In this document: positions 15,939 to 23,862 of the stretch, piece by piece | How positions within the stretch are numbered: the first letter of the stretch is position 1 | Layout of the letters: each line of letters opens with the position of its first letter | Assembly: GCA_017395935.1 (NCBI GenBank) | Contig: JAFQNL010000005.1 | Span: 1 to 44,930, forward strand | Length of the DNA: 44,930 nucleotides | Source: Oscillospiraceae bacterium | Lineage (GTDB): Bacteria; Bacillota; Clostridia; Oscillospirales; Oscillospiraceae | Reading direction: 5' to 3' | Notes under the pieces: model-generated | Told to the model about the DNA's origin: nothing | Database searches by the model: none | Seen by the model: the letters and a program-made list of their open reading frames with translations, nothing else | Position numbers and translations under genes: made by a program

Positions 15939-16843
15939 TCTTCGGTCCCCTCTCTCCTGCCGCTGAGAATGGTCACATGGCAGGGCATGTTTTTAATCTT
16001 CAGCTCATTCAGAGCGCCGCCGTACTCTCCGTCTACGGACCAGTCTACCGGCTCATCGGAGGAGAAGGAGATCTCCCCGGTCTGCAGCGCGATAAAGTTT
16101 TCGTTGGGCTGGCGGCTGACCAGCGCGGCGGTAATCTGGTTGAGGTCCTTAATACTCTGGGGCATCCGGATCAGCAGCACCTCAAAGGCGCCGTCGTCCA
16201 GCACCACATGGTCTCCGGAAAGGCCCCGGAAGCCTCCTACGGAGACCGAGTTGGAGACCATACCATAGATAAACCGATCCTCCAGCTCTCCCCTGTCCCA
16301 CGTCACCTTCATCCGGACCGGGCGCAGGGTGGCAAGGCTCTTGATCCCCTCCAGCACATAGGCTGTCCGGCCCAGAAGATTTTTCATGGTCTGAGGAGTG
16401 GCGTAGGAGGTGTCGGAGAACACGCCAAAGGCGGCCACATAGGTGAGAATATGGTGATCGTTGATCAGTCCGATATCGCAGCGCTGGGCTCTTCCGGCCA
16501 CAGCCAGCCGGGCCGCCTCTTCCAGATCGTCCCCGGGCAGTGCCAGTGTTCGGGAGAAGTCGTTGGTGGTGCCGGCGGGAAGATAGCCAATGTTCCTGTT
16601 CCGGCAGTCCTGGGGCAAGCCGGTAATCACCTCGCTGAGGGTGCCGTCTCCGCCGCCCACCACAATATGGTCAAAGTCCCGGGCCATAGCGGCAGCTGCC
16701 CAGACTCCATCTCCCCTGCCCTGGGTGGCGTAGGCGGTCGTAAGATAGCCATGCTCTTCAAAGATCTCAATGATCCGGCTCAGCCGGGCCTTGATCTGGC
16801 CCTTGCCGGCATGGGGATTATAGATCAGAAGCAGTTTCTTCAT
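15935..16843 (-). CDS. Diacylglycerol/lipid kinase (DgkB/YegS family)
   Basis: A 302-residue soluble lipid kinase of the DAGK catalytic family. The N-terminal LLLIYNPHAGKG and the ATP-binding GGGDGTLSE (63-71) are the diagnostic motifs; LPAGTTNDFSR near 98 is the second conserved block. Family members phosphorylate diacylglycerol to phosphatidic acid, recycling the lipid released by lipoteichoic acid or membrane synthesis, although some act on other lipids. It is first of a two-gene unit with the HAD nucleotidase (4-base overlap). The start is supported by GAGGAAC about 8 bases upstream. The spacer to the divergent ilvE gene is AT-rich; I could not settle on a promoter. Confidence 0.88.
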   Translation of the reverse strand: MKKLLLIYNPHAGKGQIKARLSRIIEIFEEHGYLTTAYATQGRGDGVWAAAAMARDFDHIVVGGGDGTLSEVITGLPQDCRNRNIGYLPAGTTNDFSRTLALPGDDLEEAARLAVAGRAQRCDIGLINDHHILTYVAAFGVFSDTSYATPQTMKNLLGRTAYVLEGIKSLATLRPVRMKVTWDRGELEDRFIYGMVSNSVSVGGFRGLSGDHVVLDDGAFEVLLIRMPQSIKDLNQITAALVSRQPNENFIALQTGEISFSSDEPVDWSVDGEYGGALNELKIKNMPCHVTILSGRREGTEE

Positions 16844-16984
16844 TCGATACGTTCCTCTTCGGAGAAATATAGTGAGCTGTCATTATTATGGGATCAATTC
16901 CACAAAAAAACAACAACAAATTGTAAATTTCCACTTTTGTGTCAATTAAGTTTGAAAAAAGCTGAAAAATACCCATTCTGATAC

Positions 16985-17013
16985 TTGAAACCGGAAATTC
17001 ACACTGCTATAAT
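16985..17013 (+). promoter_or_regulatory. Promoter of ilvE
   Basis: TTGAAA (16985-16990), 17-bp spacer, TATAAT (17008-17013) with extended TGC. The leader of about 65 bases shows no T-box or attenuator. Confidence 0.7.
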
Positions 17014-17082
17014 AAAGAGCGCTACCGTATCAAGATGACAGCCTCCCTCCGGACCCTGTCTTCACTATAGGAGGAAATAGAA

Positions 17083-18153
17083 ATGGATATCCGCATTGAA
17101 CTGACTCAGAATCCCAAGGCAAAGCCCACAGACGAAAGCAAGCTGGGCTTCGGCCGTATTTTCAGCGACCATATGTTCCTGATGAACTACACCGACGGCA
17201 TTGGCTGGCATGACCCCCGGATCGTCCCCTATGGCCCCTTTATGCTCGACCCGGCCTGCATGGTGCTCCACTATGCTCAGGAGGTCTTTGAGGGCATGAA
17301 GGCCTACCGCACCGCTGACGGCACCATCCAGCTCTTCCGGCCCTATGAGAACGCCCGCCGCTTCGCCGCTTCCTGTGAGCGTCTCTGCGTTCCTCAGATG
17401 GACGAGGATATGTTCGTTGAAGGCATCACCAAGCTGGTAGAGATCGATCAGGACTGGGTCCCCTACTCCCCTGAGACCTCGCTGTATCTGCGTCCCTTCG
17501 TCTTTGCCACCGACGAGCATCTGGGCGTCCACGCTTCCAAGACCTATCAGTACGCTGTCATCGCCGCTCCCTCCGGCTGCTACTATCCCGAGGGCATTAA
17601 CCCCGTCCGGATCTATGTGGAGTCCAGAGACGTCCGCGCTGTCCGCGGCGGCACCGGCTACACCAAGTGCGGCGGCAACTACGCCGCTTCCATCCGGGCC
17701 GGCCAGATCGCCGAAGACCGGGGCTACACGCAGGTCCTCTGGCTGGACGGCGTGGAGCAGAAGTATATCGAGGAAGTCGGCTCCATGAACGTTATGTTCA
17801 AGATCAACGGCAAGATTATTACCCCCGCCCTCACCGGCTCCGTCCTCCCCGGCATCACCCGTATGAGCTGCCTGGAGCTGCTCAGAAACTGGGGCTATGA
17901 GGTTGAGGAGCGTCTGCTCTCCGCCGAAGAGCTCTTCGACGCCGCCGAGTCCGGCGCTCTGGAAGAGGCATGGGGCACCGGCACCGCCGCCGTCGTCTCC
18001 CCCATCGGCGAGATGGCATGGGACGAGCGCTCCTGCATCGTCAACGAAGGCAAGATCGGCCCCACCGTCCAGAAGCTCTATGATACCATCACCGGTATCC
18101 AGTGGGGCAAGCTGGAGGACACCATGGACTGGATCCTGAAGGTGACCAAGTAA
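17083..18153 (+). CDS. ilvE: Branched-chain amino acid aminotransferase (class IV)
   Basis: A 356-residue fold-type IV PLP enzyme that interconverts leucine, isoleucine and valine with their 2-oxo acids, using 2-oxoglutarate/glutamate. The Schiff-base lysine is Lys195 in GYTKCGGNYAAS. The N-terminal YGPFMLDPA...LHYAQEVFEGMKAYR and the cofactor-phosphate region GTAAVVSPIGE near the C terminus are typical. Length fits the long (type II) subgroup. AGGAGG lies 8 bases before the ATG. It is monocistronic with a strong terminator and has no other ilv genes next to it. Codon use suggests high expression. Confidence 0.95.
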   Translation: MDIRIELTQNPKAKPTDESKLGFGRIFSDHMFLMNYTDGIGWHDPRIVPYGPFMLDPACMVLHYAQEVFEGMKAYRTADGTIQLFRPYENARRFAASCERLCVPQMDEDMFVEGITKLVEIDQDWVPYSPETSLYLRPFVFATDEHLGVHASKTYQYAVIAAPSGCYYPEGINPVRIYVESRDVRAVRGGTGYTKCGGNYAASIRAGQIAEDRGYTQVLWLDGVEQKYIEEVGSMNVMFKINGKIITPALTGSVLPGITRMSCLELLRNWGYEVEERLLSAEELFDAAESGALEEAWGTGTAAVVSPIGEMAWDERSCIVNEGKIGPTVQKLYDTITGIQWGKLEDTMDWILKVTK

Positions 18154-18172
18154 TTTCCCCCACCCAGCACTG

Positions 18173-18206
18173 CACCCCGTCCGGAACCCGGACGGGGTGT
18201 TTTTCT
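18173..18206 (+). terminator. Terminator of ilvE
   Basis: A 12-bp perfect stem (18173-18184 with 18188-18199), AAC loop, then TTTTTCTTT. The T run overlaps the -35 of the next promoter. Confidence 0.9.
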
Positions 18207-18235
18207 TTGCACATGGGGCCGCCCTGTGCTATAAT
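18207..18235 (+). promoter_or_regulatory. Promoter of the MazG-like/SDR operon
   Basis: TTGCAC (18207-18212), 17-bp spacer, TATAAT (18230-18235) with extended TGC. Confidence 0.75.
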
Positions 18236-18283
18236 CAGGCCAGAAAGGGGCTGGACCCCGCTCCTGTCAGGAGGGATTGTCAT

Positions 18284-18619
18284 ATGACCATCAATGAATA
18301 TCAGCGTCTCGCCATGACCACGCTCAATCCGACTCTCAGCCGGAAGGATGTGCTCATCAACGGCGTTATGGGCCTCTGCGGTGAGTCGGGAGAAGTCATT
18401 GACCATGTAAAAAAGCATCTGGCTCAGGGCCATCCTCTGGATCGGGAAAAGATGATCCGGGAACTGGGGGACGTGGCCTGGTATCTGGCCGAAACTGCCT
18501 ACGCATTGGACTGCGATCTGGAGACGGTGCTGGCCGGTAATATCCAAAAGCTCCGCAGCCGCTATCCTCAGGGATTTCAGGTCGCCGACTCCATGGACCG
18601 GAAGGAGGAAGAGAGATGA
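18284..18619 (+). CDS. MazG-like nucleotide pyrophosphohydrolase
   Basis: A 111-residue all-alpha NTP-pyrophosphohydrolase of the MazG superfamily, which cleaves (d)NTPs to the monophosphate and pyrophosphate. The metal-binding acidic residues appear as GESGEVIDH (Glu33-Glu36 region) and, one helix later, ELGDVAWYL, matching the E-x-x-E...E-x-x-D pattern. The size is that of the single-domain MazG-like group. ATG 18284 is preferred to an upstream in-frame codon because AGGAGG (18269-18274) precedes it and the extension would cross the promoter. It overlaps the SDR gene by 4 bases (ATGA), so the two are cotranslated; the functional link is unknown. Confidence 0.8.
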   Translation: MTINEYQRLAMTTLNPTLSRKDVLINGVMGLCGESGEVIDHVKKHLAQGHPLDREKMIRELGDVAWYLAETAYALDCDLETVLAGNIQKLRSRYPQGFQVADSMDRKEEER

Positions 18620-19356
18620 GTGCTCCTGTTGCCATCGTCACCGGCGCCTCCCGGGGCATCGGCGCCGCCACCGCGCTGGAGCTGGGCCGCCGGGGCTGGT
18701 CGGTGATCGTCAACTACAAAACCAGCCGGGAGCAGGCCGGTGAGGTCTGCCGGAAGATCCAGGCTCTGGGCGGCGAGGCCATCGCGGCTCAGGGCGATGT
18801 GTCTCTCCCGGAGGAGGCCGCCCAGCTCATCAGCCAGGCTGTCGAGCTGTACGGCCGTCTGGACGCGCTGGTCTGCAACGCCGGTATCGCTCTGCCCCAG
18901 ATGCTGCTTACCGACGTGACCGATCGGCAGTGGCATGAGCTCTTTGCTGCCGACGTGGATGGGGTTTTCTATCCTGTCCGGGCCGCTCTTCCCCATTTTG
19001 TCCGGGCCAAAAAGGGCGCCATTGTCACCGTCTCCTCCATGTGGGGACAGGTGGGCGGCTCCTGCGAGGTGGCCTATTCGGCGGCCAAGGGGGCTGTCAT
19101 CGCCTTCTCCAAAGCCCTCGCCAAGGAGGCGGGGCCCTCGGGCATCCGGGTCAACTGCGTCTGTCCCGGTCTGATCCAGACGGATATGAACGCCCATCTC
19201 GCTCCGGAGGATCTGGACGCCCTCCGGGAGGAGACTCCGCTCGCGCGCCTGGGCACCGCCGCGGATGTTGCCCGTGCCGTCTGCTTCCTGTGCTCGGAGG
19301 AATCCTCCTTCGTGACCGGTCAGGTTCTTGGCGTCAACGGTGGAATGGTCATCTGA
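18616..19356 (+). CDS. Short-chain dehydrogenase/reductase (FabG-like)
   Basis: A 246-residue classical SDR. The cofactor loop TGASRGIG (residues 9-16), NAGI near 91, and the catalytic Ser in TVSSMWG, Tyr154 and Lys158 (YSAAK) are all present. The C-terminal VTGQVLGVNGGM is FabG-like. Family members reduce 3-oxoacyl-ACP or oxidise and reduce small alcohols with NAD(P)H. No fatty-acid synthesis genes are adjacent, so a housekeeping FabG role is uncertain. It is translationally coupled to the preceding MazG-like gene, an unusual pairing. It is followed by a hairpin that also overlaps the next gene's promoter. Confidence 0.88.
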   Translation: MSAPVAIVTGASRGIGAATALELGRRGWSVIVNYKTSREQAGEVCRKIQALGGEAIAAQGDVSLPEEAAQLISQAVELYGRLDALVCNAGIALPQMLLTDVTDRQWHELFAADVDGVFYPVRAALPHFVRAKKGAIVTVSSMWGQVGGSCEVAYSAAKGAVIAFSKALAKEAGPSGIRVNCVCPGLIQTDMNAHLAPEDLDALREETPLARLGTAADVARAVCFLCSEESSFVTGQVLGVNGGMVI

Positions 19357-19383
19357 CCTTATGAAATATTCAAAAACTGGCAT

Positions 19384-19411
19384 TTGTAATATGGTCAGTT
19401 TTTGCTATAAT
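19384..19411 (+). promoter_or_regulatory. Promoter of the ECF S-component gene
   Basis: TTGTAA (19384-19389), 16-bp spacer, TATAAT (19406-19411) with extended TGC. Its last base is the first base of the following terminator stem. Confidence 0.6.
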
Positions 19412-19445
19412 GGAGCTGCTAACAGGAGCAGCTCCATTTTTAATT
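19411..19445 (+). terminator. Terminator of the MazG-like/SDR operon, overlapping the next promoter
   Basis: A 10-bp perfect stem (TGGAGCTGCT, 19411-19420, with 19427-19436), 6-nt loop, then TTTTTAATT. It begins within the -10 box of the ECF gene promoter, so new transcripts that start near 19418 carry only half the stem. Confidence 0.7.
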
Positions 19446-19467
19446 CCCATTTGCAGGAGTGATCGTT

Positions 19468-20040
19468 ATGAACAAGTCTATCTCTACCCGCCGCCTTGCC
19501 TATCTGGGTCTGATGACGGCGCTGGTTTTTGCCAGCAACTATGCCCGGATTGTCATGCCCGTCTCTATTGGAGGCAATACGGCTTTTACCCTTGCCAATA
19601 TCGTCTGCTGTCTGTCCGGCCTGATTCTGGGACCCATGGGTGGTCTGGCCGCAGGACTGGGCTCGGCCCTCTATGATATTACCAACCCCATTTATGCCGC
19701 CGAGTGCTGGATTACCTTTCTGACCAAGGGCGCCATGGGCCTGACAGCCGGTCTGGCTGCCTATGCCCTGATGAAAAAGCATCCTCAGCGCCATCCCTAT
19801 GCCAAGTATCTGACCGCCTCTATTCTGGGCTGCTGCGCCTACTATGTGCTCTACTTCCTCAAGACCTTCCTGATCGCCGGTCTCTTTGCCGAAAACGGCT
19901 CTGCCGCTCTGGGAATCGCCGCCATCGTCTCCAAGATCCCGGCCTCGGTCTTTAACGCAGCCATCGCCATTATCGCCGCTCCCCCTCTGGCCATTGCCGT
20001 GGCCCGGGCGCTGGAGAAGAATCATCTGTCCATCGACTGA
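19468..20040 (+). CDS. ECF transporter S component (substrate-binding membrane subunit)
   Basis: A 190-residue hydrophobic protein with about six membrane spans, typical in size and N terminus (RRLAYLGLMTALVFASNY) for the S components of energy-coupling factor importers. It recruits the shared EcfA-A'-T module to import a vitamin or other micronutrient. AGGAG (19455-19459) sits 8 bases before ATG 19468, which is preferred to GTG 19459 that lies inside the ribosome site. No riboswitch leader is visible and no vitamin pathway gene is adjacent, so the substrate is unknown. It is a single gene with its own promoter and terminator. Confidence 0.85.
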   Translation: MNKSISTRRLAYLGLMTALVFASNYARIVMPVSIGGNTAFTLANIVCCLSGLILGPMGGLAAGLGSALYDITNPIYAAECWITFLTKGAMGLTAGLAAYALMKKHPQRHPYAKYLTASILGCCAYYVLYFLKTFLIAGLFAENGSAALGIAAIVSKIPASVFNAAIAIIAAPPLAIAVARALEKNHLSID

Positions 20041-20057
20041 CAGCCTCAGACAAACTG

Positions 20058-20103
20058 ACCCCGGCAGAGACCTTCCTGCTCTCTGCCGGGGTAGTGTTTT
20101 TTC
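20058..20103 (+). terminator. Terminator after the ECF S component
   Basis: A 13-bp perfect stem (20058-20070 with 20080-20092), 9-nt loop, then AGTGTTTTTTCT. It lies between convergent genes and may also help end metH transcripts. Confidence 0.88.
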
Positions 20104-20111
20104 TATGGGAG

Positions 20112-22466
20112 TTATATCACCCGTTTGGCAATCTCAGCGCTCTCTCTGGCGTCCTTGGCGTAGAAGTCGGCACCAATCTGACGGGCGTAGTCTGCCGTCA
20201 GCACCGCACCGCCTACCATAATCTTGCAGTCATGGCCGGTGGCCCGGATGGCGCGGATCGTTTTGGCCATACTCTCCACCGTAGTGGTCATCAGGGCAGA
20301 GAGACCTACCAGCGGCGGCTTCTCCTCAGCCACGGCCCGGGCCACCCGGTCTACCGCCACATCGCGGCCCAGGTCAATCACCTGATAGCCATAGTTCTCC
20401 AGAATGACCTTGACGATATTCTTGCCGATATCATGGATATCCCCCTCTACCGTCGCAAGGAGGATTTTCCCCCGGGAGACGGAAGCGCCGCCCCGGCGGG
20501 CAATGGACTGCTTAATTACATCAAAAGCGGCACAGGCAGCGTTGGCCGAGTTGATCAGCTGGGGCAGGTAGATCTCCTGCTTCTCATAGCGCAGACCCAC
20601 CTGATCCAGGGCAGGAATCAGCAGCCCGTTGACAATTTCCAGCTCGTCCATCCGCTCCAGCAGCTGGGCTGTCTGCCGGGCGCACTCCTCCCGAAGCCCC
20701 TTCATCACGGCAGTGGGTAGATCCATGGCAGAGGTCTGTCGGACTGCCGGAACGGAGGGGGCAGTCTGAGCAAAGCGACGGACATATTCCTCCGCGTCCC
20801 GATCCTCTCCGGACAGCACCCGGAAGGAGGCAATGGCATCCATGATCTGCCGCTGGTTAGGGTTGACAATGGGCAGATCCAGACCCCGGTGCATGGCCTG
20901 AACGAGAAAGTTCTCGGTGATCCGGAGCCGGTCAGGCAGACCGAAGGAGATATTGGAGACGCCGAGAACGTTATGTAAACCAAGCTGTTCTTTTACCATG
21001 CCCACTGCCTTCAGCGTCTCTACCGCCTGATCCTGCTGAGCGGAGACGGTAAGGGTAAGGCAGTCGATATAGACGTCCTCTCTGGGGATACCGTGGGCCA
21101 GAGCGGCCTGAAGGATGCGCTGGGCGATGGCAAAGCGCTGATCGGCGGTCTGGGGGATCCCGGTCTCGTCCATGGTGAGGCCCACCACGGCGGCGCCGTA
21201 TTTCTTAACAATGGGCAGAACGGTGTCCAGCACCTCCTGCTTGCCGTTGACCGAGTTGACAATGGCCTTGCCATGGCAGCGGCGAAGACCGGCCTCAATG
21301 GCGGCGGGGTTGGAGGAGTCAATCTGGAGGGGCAGGGAAACGATGGACTGGATTGCGCCCACCACCTCTTCCATCATGGCCACTTCGTCAATACCGGGGA
21401 GGCCTACGTTTACGTCCAGAATATGGGCGCCCGCCTCCTCCTGCTCCATAGCCTGAGTCAGGATATAGTTCAGGTCCCGGTCCCGGAGCGCCTGCTGGAA
21501 GCGCTTTTTGCCGGTGGGGTTGATTCGCTCGCCAATGACCCGGATACCGGAGAGTTCCACGGCCCGTCCGGCGCAGCAGACGCCGTGAAAGCGCTTTTTC
21601 TCCCGCCGGCCGGGGATGACAGACTCCATTCGCTCCTTCAAGGCGGCAATATAGTCCGGGCTTGTGCCGCAGCAGCCGCCCATAATGGTGACGCCCAGCC
21701 CGGCGAAGGCTTCCATCTGAGCGGCAAAGTCGGCCGCCTTCAGGTCGTAACAGCCGGTGAGGGGATCGGGCAGACCGGCATTGGGCTTGACCACCAGCGG
21801 AAGATCGGTCCAGCTGGCCAGTTCGGTAACGATGGGCAGCAGATCGGCAGGGCCCAGAGAGCAGTTGACACCCAGAGCATCCACGCCCAGACCCTCCAGA
21901 GTCAGCGCCATTGCGGCGGCGGTGGTCCCGGTAAAGGTACGGCCGCCGGCCTCGAAGGTCATAGTAACCAGAATGGGCAGGTTGGAATGCTCCTTGGCAG
22001 CCAAAACGGCGGCCCGGACCTCGCCCAGATCGGTCATGGTCTCGATGGCGATCAGGTCGGCCCCCGCCCCGGCGCCGGCAATGACCATTTCAGAGAAGAT
22101 CTCGTAGGCCTGCTGAAAGCCCAGAGTGCCCAGCGGCTCCAGCAGCTGGCCGATGGGTCCGATATCCAGCGCCACCTTCACATGGGTGCCGGCGGCAGCC
22201 TCTTTGGCCGTTCTGACAGCCAGCGCCACCGTCTCGGCGGCGGTATGGCCGGTGCCGGAGAGTTTATGACCGTTGGCGCAGAAGGTATTGGCATAAATAA
22301 TATCGCTGCCAGCGTCGATATAGCGCCGGTGGACAGATGCCACCAGCTCAGGCTGAGTAAAGCAGAGCAGCTCGGGCCGCTGACCCAGAGGCATTCCTGC
22401 CTCCAGCAGCTGGGTGCCCATAGCGCCGTCCAGATAGAGATAGGGTTTCTTTCGATCAGTAAACAC
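20112..22466 (-). CDS. metH: Cobalamin-dependent methionine synthase catalytic part (no activation domain)
   Basis: A 784-residue protein that transfers the methyl group of methyltetrahydrofolate to homocysteine through cobalamin. The N-terminal homocysteine domain carries the zinc ligands Cys202, Cys265 and Cys266 (GGCC). A pterin-binding domain spans roughly 310-560. The B12-binding module ends the protein with GDIHDIG (675-681), in which His678 would be the lower cobalt ligand. The S-adenosylmethionine activation domain of full-length MetH is missing; it is encoded by the gene just upstream, whose last 11 bases overlap this start. The start is GTG 22466, with AGGAGG 8 bases upstream held in a small hairpin. 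Confidence 0.93.
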   Translation of the reverse strand: MFTDRKKPYLYLDGAMGTQLLEAGMPLGQRPELLCFTQPELVASVHRRYIDAGSDIIYANTFCANGHKLSGTGHTAAETVALAVRTAKEAAAGTHVKVALDIGPIGQLLEPLGTLGFQQAYEIFSEMVIAGAGAGADLIAIETMTDLGEVRAAVLAAKEHSNLPILVTMTFEAGGRTFTGTTAAAMALTLEGLGVDALGVNCSLGPADLLPIVTELASWTDLPLVVKPNAGLPDPLTGCYDLKAADFAAQMEAFAGLGVTIMGGCCGTSPDYIAALKERMESVIPGRREKKRFHGVCCAGRAVELSGIRVIGERINPTGKKRFQQALRDRDLNYILTQAMEQEEAGAHILDVNVGLPGIDEVAMMEEVVGAIQSIVSLPLQIDSSNPAAIEAGLRRCHGKAIVNSVNGKQEVLDTVLPIVKKYGAAVVGLTMDETGIPQTADQRFAIAQRILQAALAHGIPREDVYIDCLTLTVSAQQDQAVETLKAVGMVKEQLGLHNVLGVSNISFGLPDRLRITENFLVQAMHRGLDLPIVNPNQRQIMDAIASFRVLSGEDRDAEEYVRRFAQTAPSVPAVRQTSAMDLPTAVMKGLREECARQTAQLLERMDELEIVNGLLIPALDQVGLRYEKQEIYLPQLINSANAACAAFDVIKQSIARRGGASVSRGKILLATVEGDIHDIGKNIVKVILENYGYQVIDLGRDVAVDRVARAVAEEKPPLVGLSALMTTTVESMAKTIRAIRATGHDCKIMVGGAVLTADYARQIGADFYAKDARESAEIAKRVI

Positions 22467-23127
22467 AGGAGCGTCCTCCTTTTCTTATGATACAGGTATC
22501 ATATCCGGGGCAGCCGGTACAGCCCCGTCGGGTTCTTGATGACAAAGTGTGGGACACGCCCAGCAGGGCGGTCACTGACTTGCGTGGGAGCATAAGGCCG
22601 GAAGGAGTAAGCGTGAGACCCATCCGGCGCTGACTGTCCAGCAGATCACAGAGCATGGACTGCGCCGAGAGGGGGAAGTCTCCGTAACCCGGACTGTATC
22701 GGCCGGTAAGGCAGAGCCCTTCCTCAGCCAGTCCAAGGCGAAGTTCCTCCTCCAGATCGTTGCAGACCGACTCAATGGCCGCCGAGGCGCAGGCATCCAG
22801 CACCACCGCCATTGCAAGGTCCTTCACCTGAAATCGGAGGAGCAGCTCCTCCGTCTCCCGGCCCAATGTGGCTGCCATGACCACCACACGGTGGCAGCCG
22901 GAGAGATGGGCCATAATGTCCTCCCCCTCCAGCCGGAAGGCGGTACCCGGGAGGGCACGGTCATTGCGCTCGAAGATGCGGACCAACGCCCGGGGACGGG
23001 CGGTCCGGAAGAGCAGATCGCAGGCCGCCTCTACCTGAGCCCTCAGCTCCTCCGGGGCATCTCCCCCGGGACAGCCCAGATAGCCCAGCGCTTCCGCCCG
23101 ATCAATGGCAGTCAGCCGACGTTCCAC
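22456..23127 (-). CDS. Methionine synthase activation-domain protein (separate subunit)
   Basis: A 223-residue homologue of the C-terminal reactivation domain of MetH. It carries the S-adenosylmethionine-binding signature RYSPGYGDFPLS (around residue 165). Such stand-alone proteins are thought to re-methylate oxidised cob(II)alamin in MetH proteins that lack the domain. The C-terminal cysteines in GCTGCPGYDTC and SCVY are notable. GTG 23127 is preferred because GGGAGGT lies 7 bases upstream; the open frame extends further 5' but across a terminator and without a ribosome site. Its last 11 bases overlap the start of metH, so the pair is made from one mRNA. A possible -10 TATACT lies at 23153-23158. 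Confidence 0.88.
   Translation of the reverse strand: MERRLTAIDRAEALGYLGCPGGDAPEELRAQVEAACDLLFRTARPRALVRIFERNDRALPGTAFRLEGEDIMAHLSGCHRVVVMAATLGRETEELLLRFQVKDLAMAVVLDACASAAIESVCNDLEEELRLGLAEEGLCLTGRYSPGYGDFPLSAQSMLCDLLDSQRRMGLTLTPSGLMLPRKSVTALLGVSHTLSSRTRRGCTGCPGYDTCIIRKGGRSCVY
22467..22480 (-). promoter_or_regulatory. Hairpin holding the metH ribosome-binding site
   Basis: On the minus strand the Shine-Dalgarno AGGAG pairs with CTCCT across a 4-nt loop, one base before the GTG start. Ribosomes finishing the upstream gene would open it. Confidence 0.45.
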
Positions 23128-23168
23128 AACCTTCACCTCCCTGTTTTTCGATAGTATAACGGATTTTT

Positions 23169-23208
23169 CCGACAAAGAAAAGTCCCCGGTCAGCAAACTG
23201 ACCGGGGA
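23169..23208 (-). terminator. Terminator of the small HTH gene
   Basis: An 11-bp perfect stem (23183-23193 with 23198-23208), 4-nt loop; on the minus strand it is followed by CTTTTCTTT. Confidence 0.85.
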
Positions 23209-23227
23209 AAGTTGATTTTTCCGTTTA

Positions 23228-23548
23228 TCAGGCCTCTTCAGCCTGCTCTTCCAGCACCCAGCGCTTAAAGGTACCGGGAGAGACGCCCAGCATCTGAGAG
23301 GCAGCACGGGCGCTGACTTTCTGCTCCTGATACATGGCATAGACGCTCTGGAACTTTCTGGGCTTCTTCGCGGGGGGACGACCCAGACGGACGCCACGCT
23401 CACGAGCCTGCTGGAGACCCTCGTTCTGACGCTGCACAATAGCCGCACGGCGCTCACTCTCATCAGCCCGGATGATCTCAATGACCTTGCGGGTCAATTC
23501 ATCATCCTTCAACAGCTCATAGAGCTTTGCCTCATTCACGCTCAACAT
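23228..23548 (-). CDS. Small helix-turn-helix protein resembling the C-terminal tail of serine recombinases
   Basis: A 106-residue basic/acidic protein. Residues 33-57 (ending QARERGVRLGRP) closely follow the pattern that joins the catalytic core of Tn3-type resolvases to their DNA-binding tail, and residues 66-98 (VSARAASQMLGVSPGTFKRW) form the recombinase-type HTH. The catalytic domain with its nucleophilic serine is absent: residues 1-32 are a short charged helix instead. It is complete rather than broken, with AAGGAG 8 bases before the ATG, a consensus promoter and a terminator. It is therefore likely a DNA-binding regulator. Targets are unknown; autoregulation is possible given the dyads in its leader. 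Confidence 0.75.
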   Translation of the reverse strand: MLSVNEAKLYELLKDDELTRKVIEIIRADESERRAAIVQRQNEGLQQARERGVRLGRPPAKKPRKFQSVYAMYQEQKVSARAASQMLGVSPGTFKRWVLEEQAEEA

Positions 23549-23798
23549 GATATTCGACTCCTTCCATATTCGAGCGCCGCCGACATGTCATCTTCCACAC
23601 CGGGAACTCGTATTACATGATATCGTAAAAGAGAATGCCCCAAAGGGCACAAAACTTGCAGCCAGTATAACTGGTTCAACAAGGAAGTATACAAGTACAC
23701 TAATTTTTACCACTTGTATTATAAAATATGTTAGACACTCTGTCAACTGCCCTTGGATAGAATTCATAGAAAATCTATATAATTTCCTCCGGATATTT
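23549..23798 (-). promoter_or_regulatory. Leader region of the HTH gene
   Basis: There is no gene here. Besides the promoter at 23718-23746 it gives a leader of about 165 bases with small dyads: CCAGT-TAT-ACTGG, TGCCC-TTTG-GGGCA and ACAAGT...ACTTGT, the last starting next to the -10 box. The heptamer TCGAATA occurs on both sides of the ribosome site. I recognise no known riboswitch. Confidence 0.4.
23718..23746 (-). promoter_or_regulatory. Perfect sigma-A consensus promoter of the HTH gene
   Basis: Minus strand: TTGACA (23741-23746), 17-bp spacer, TATAAT (23718-23723). Confidence 0.85.
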
Positions 23799-23841
23799 GA
23801 AAGGAAAGCAGGCAGAGGTGGATATGGAACACCTCTGCCTG
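23799..23841 (-). terminator. Terminator of the cysE-cysS operon
   Basis: A 12-bp perfect stem (CAGGCAGAGGTG, 23809-23820, with 23830-23841), 9-nt loop; on the minus strand a TTTCCTTTC tract follows. Confidence 0.75.
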
Positions 23842-23862
23842 TTTAGTCCCGTTACACTGTGG

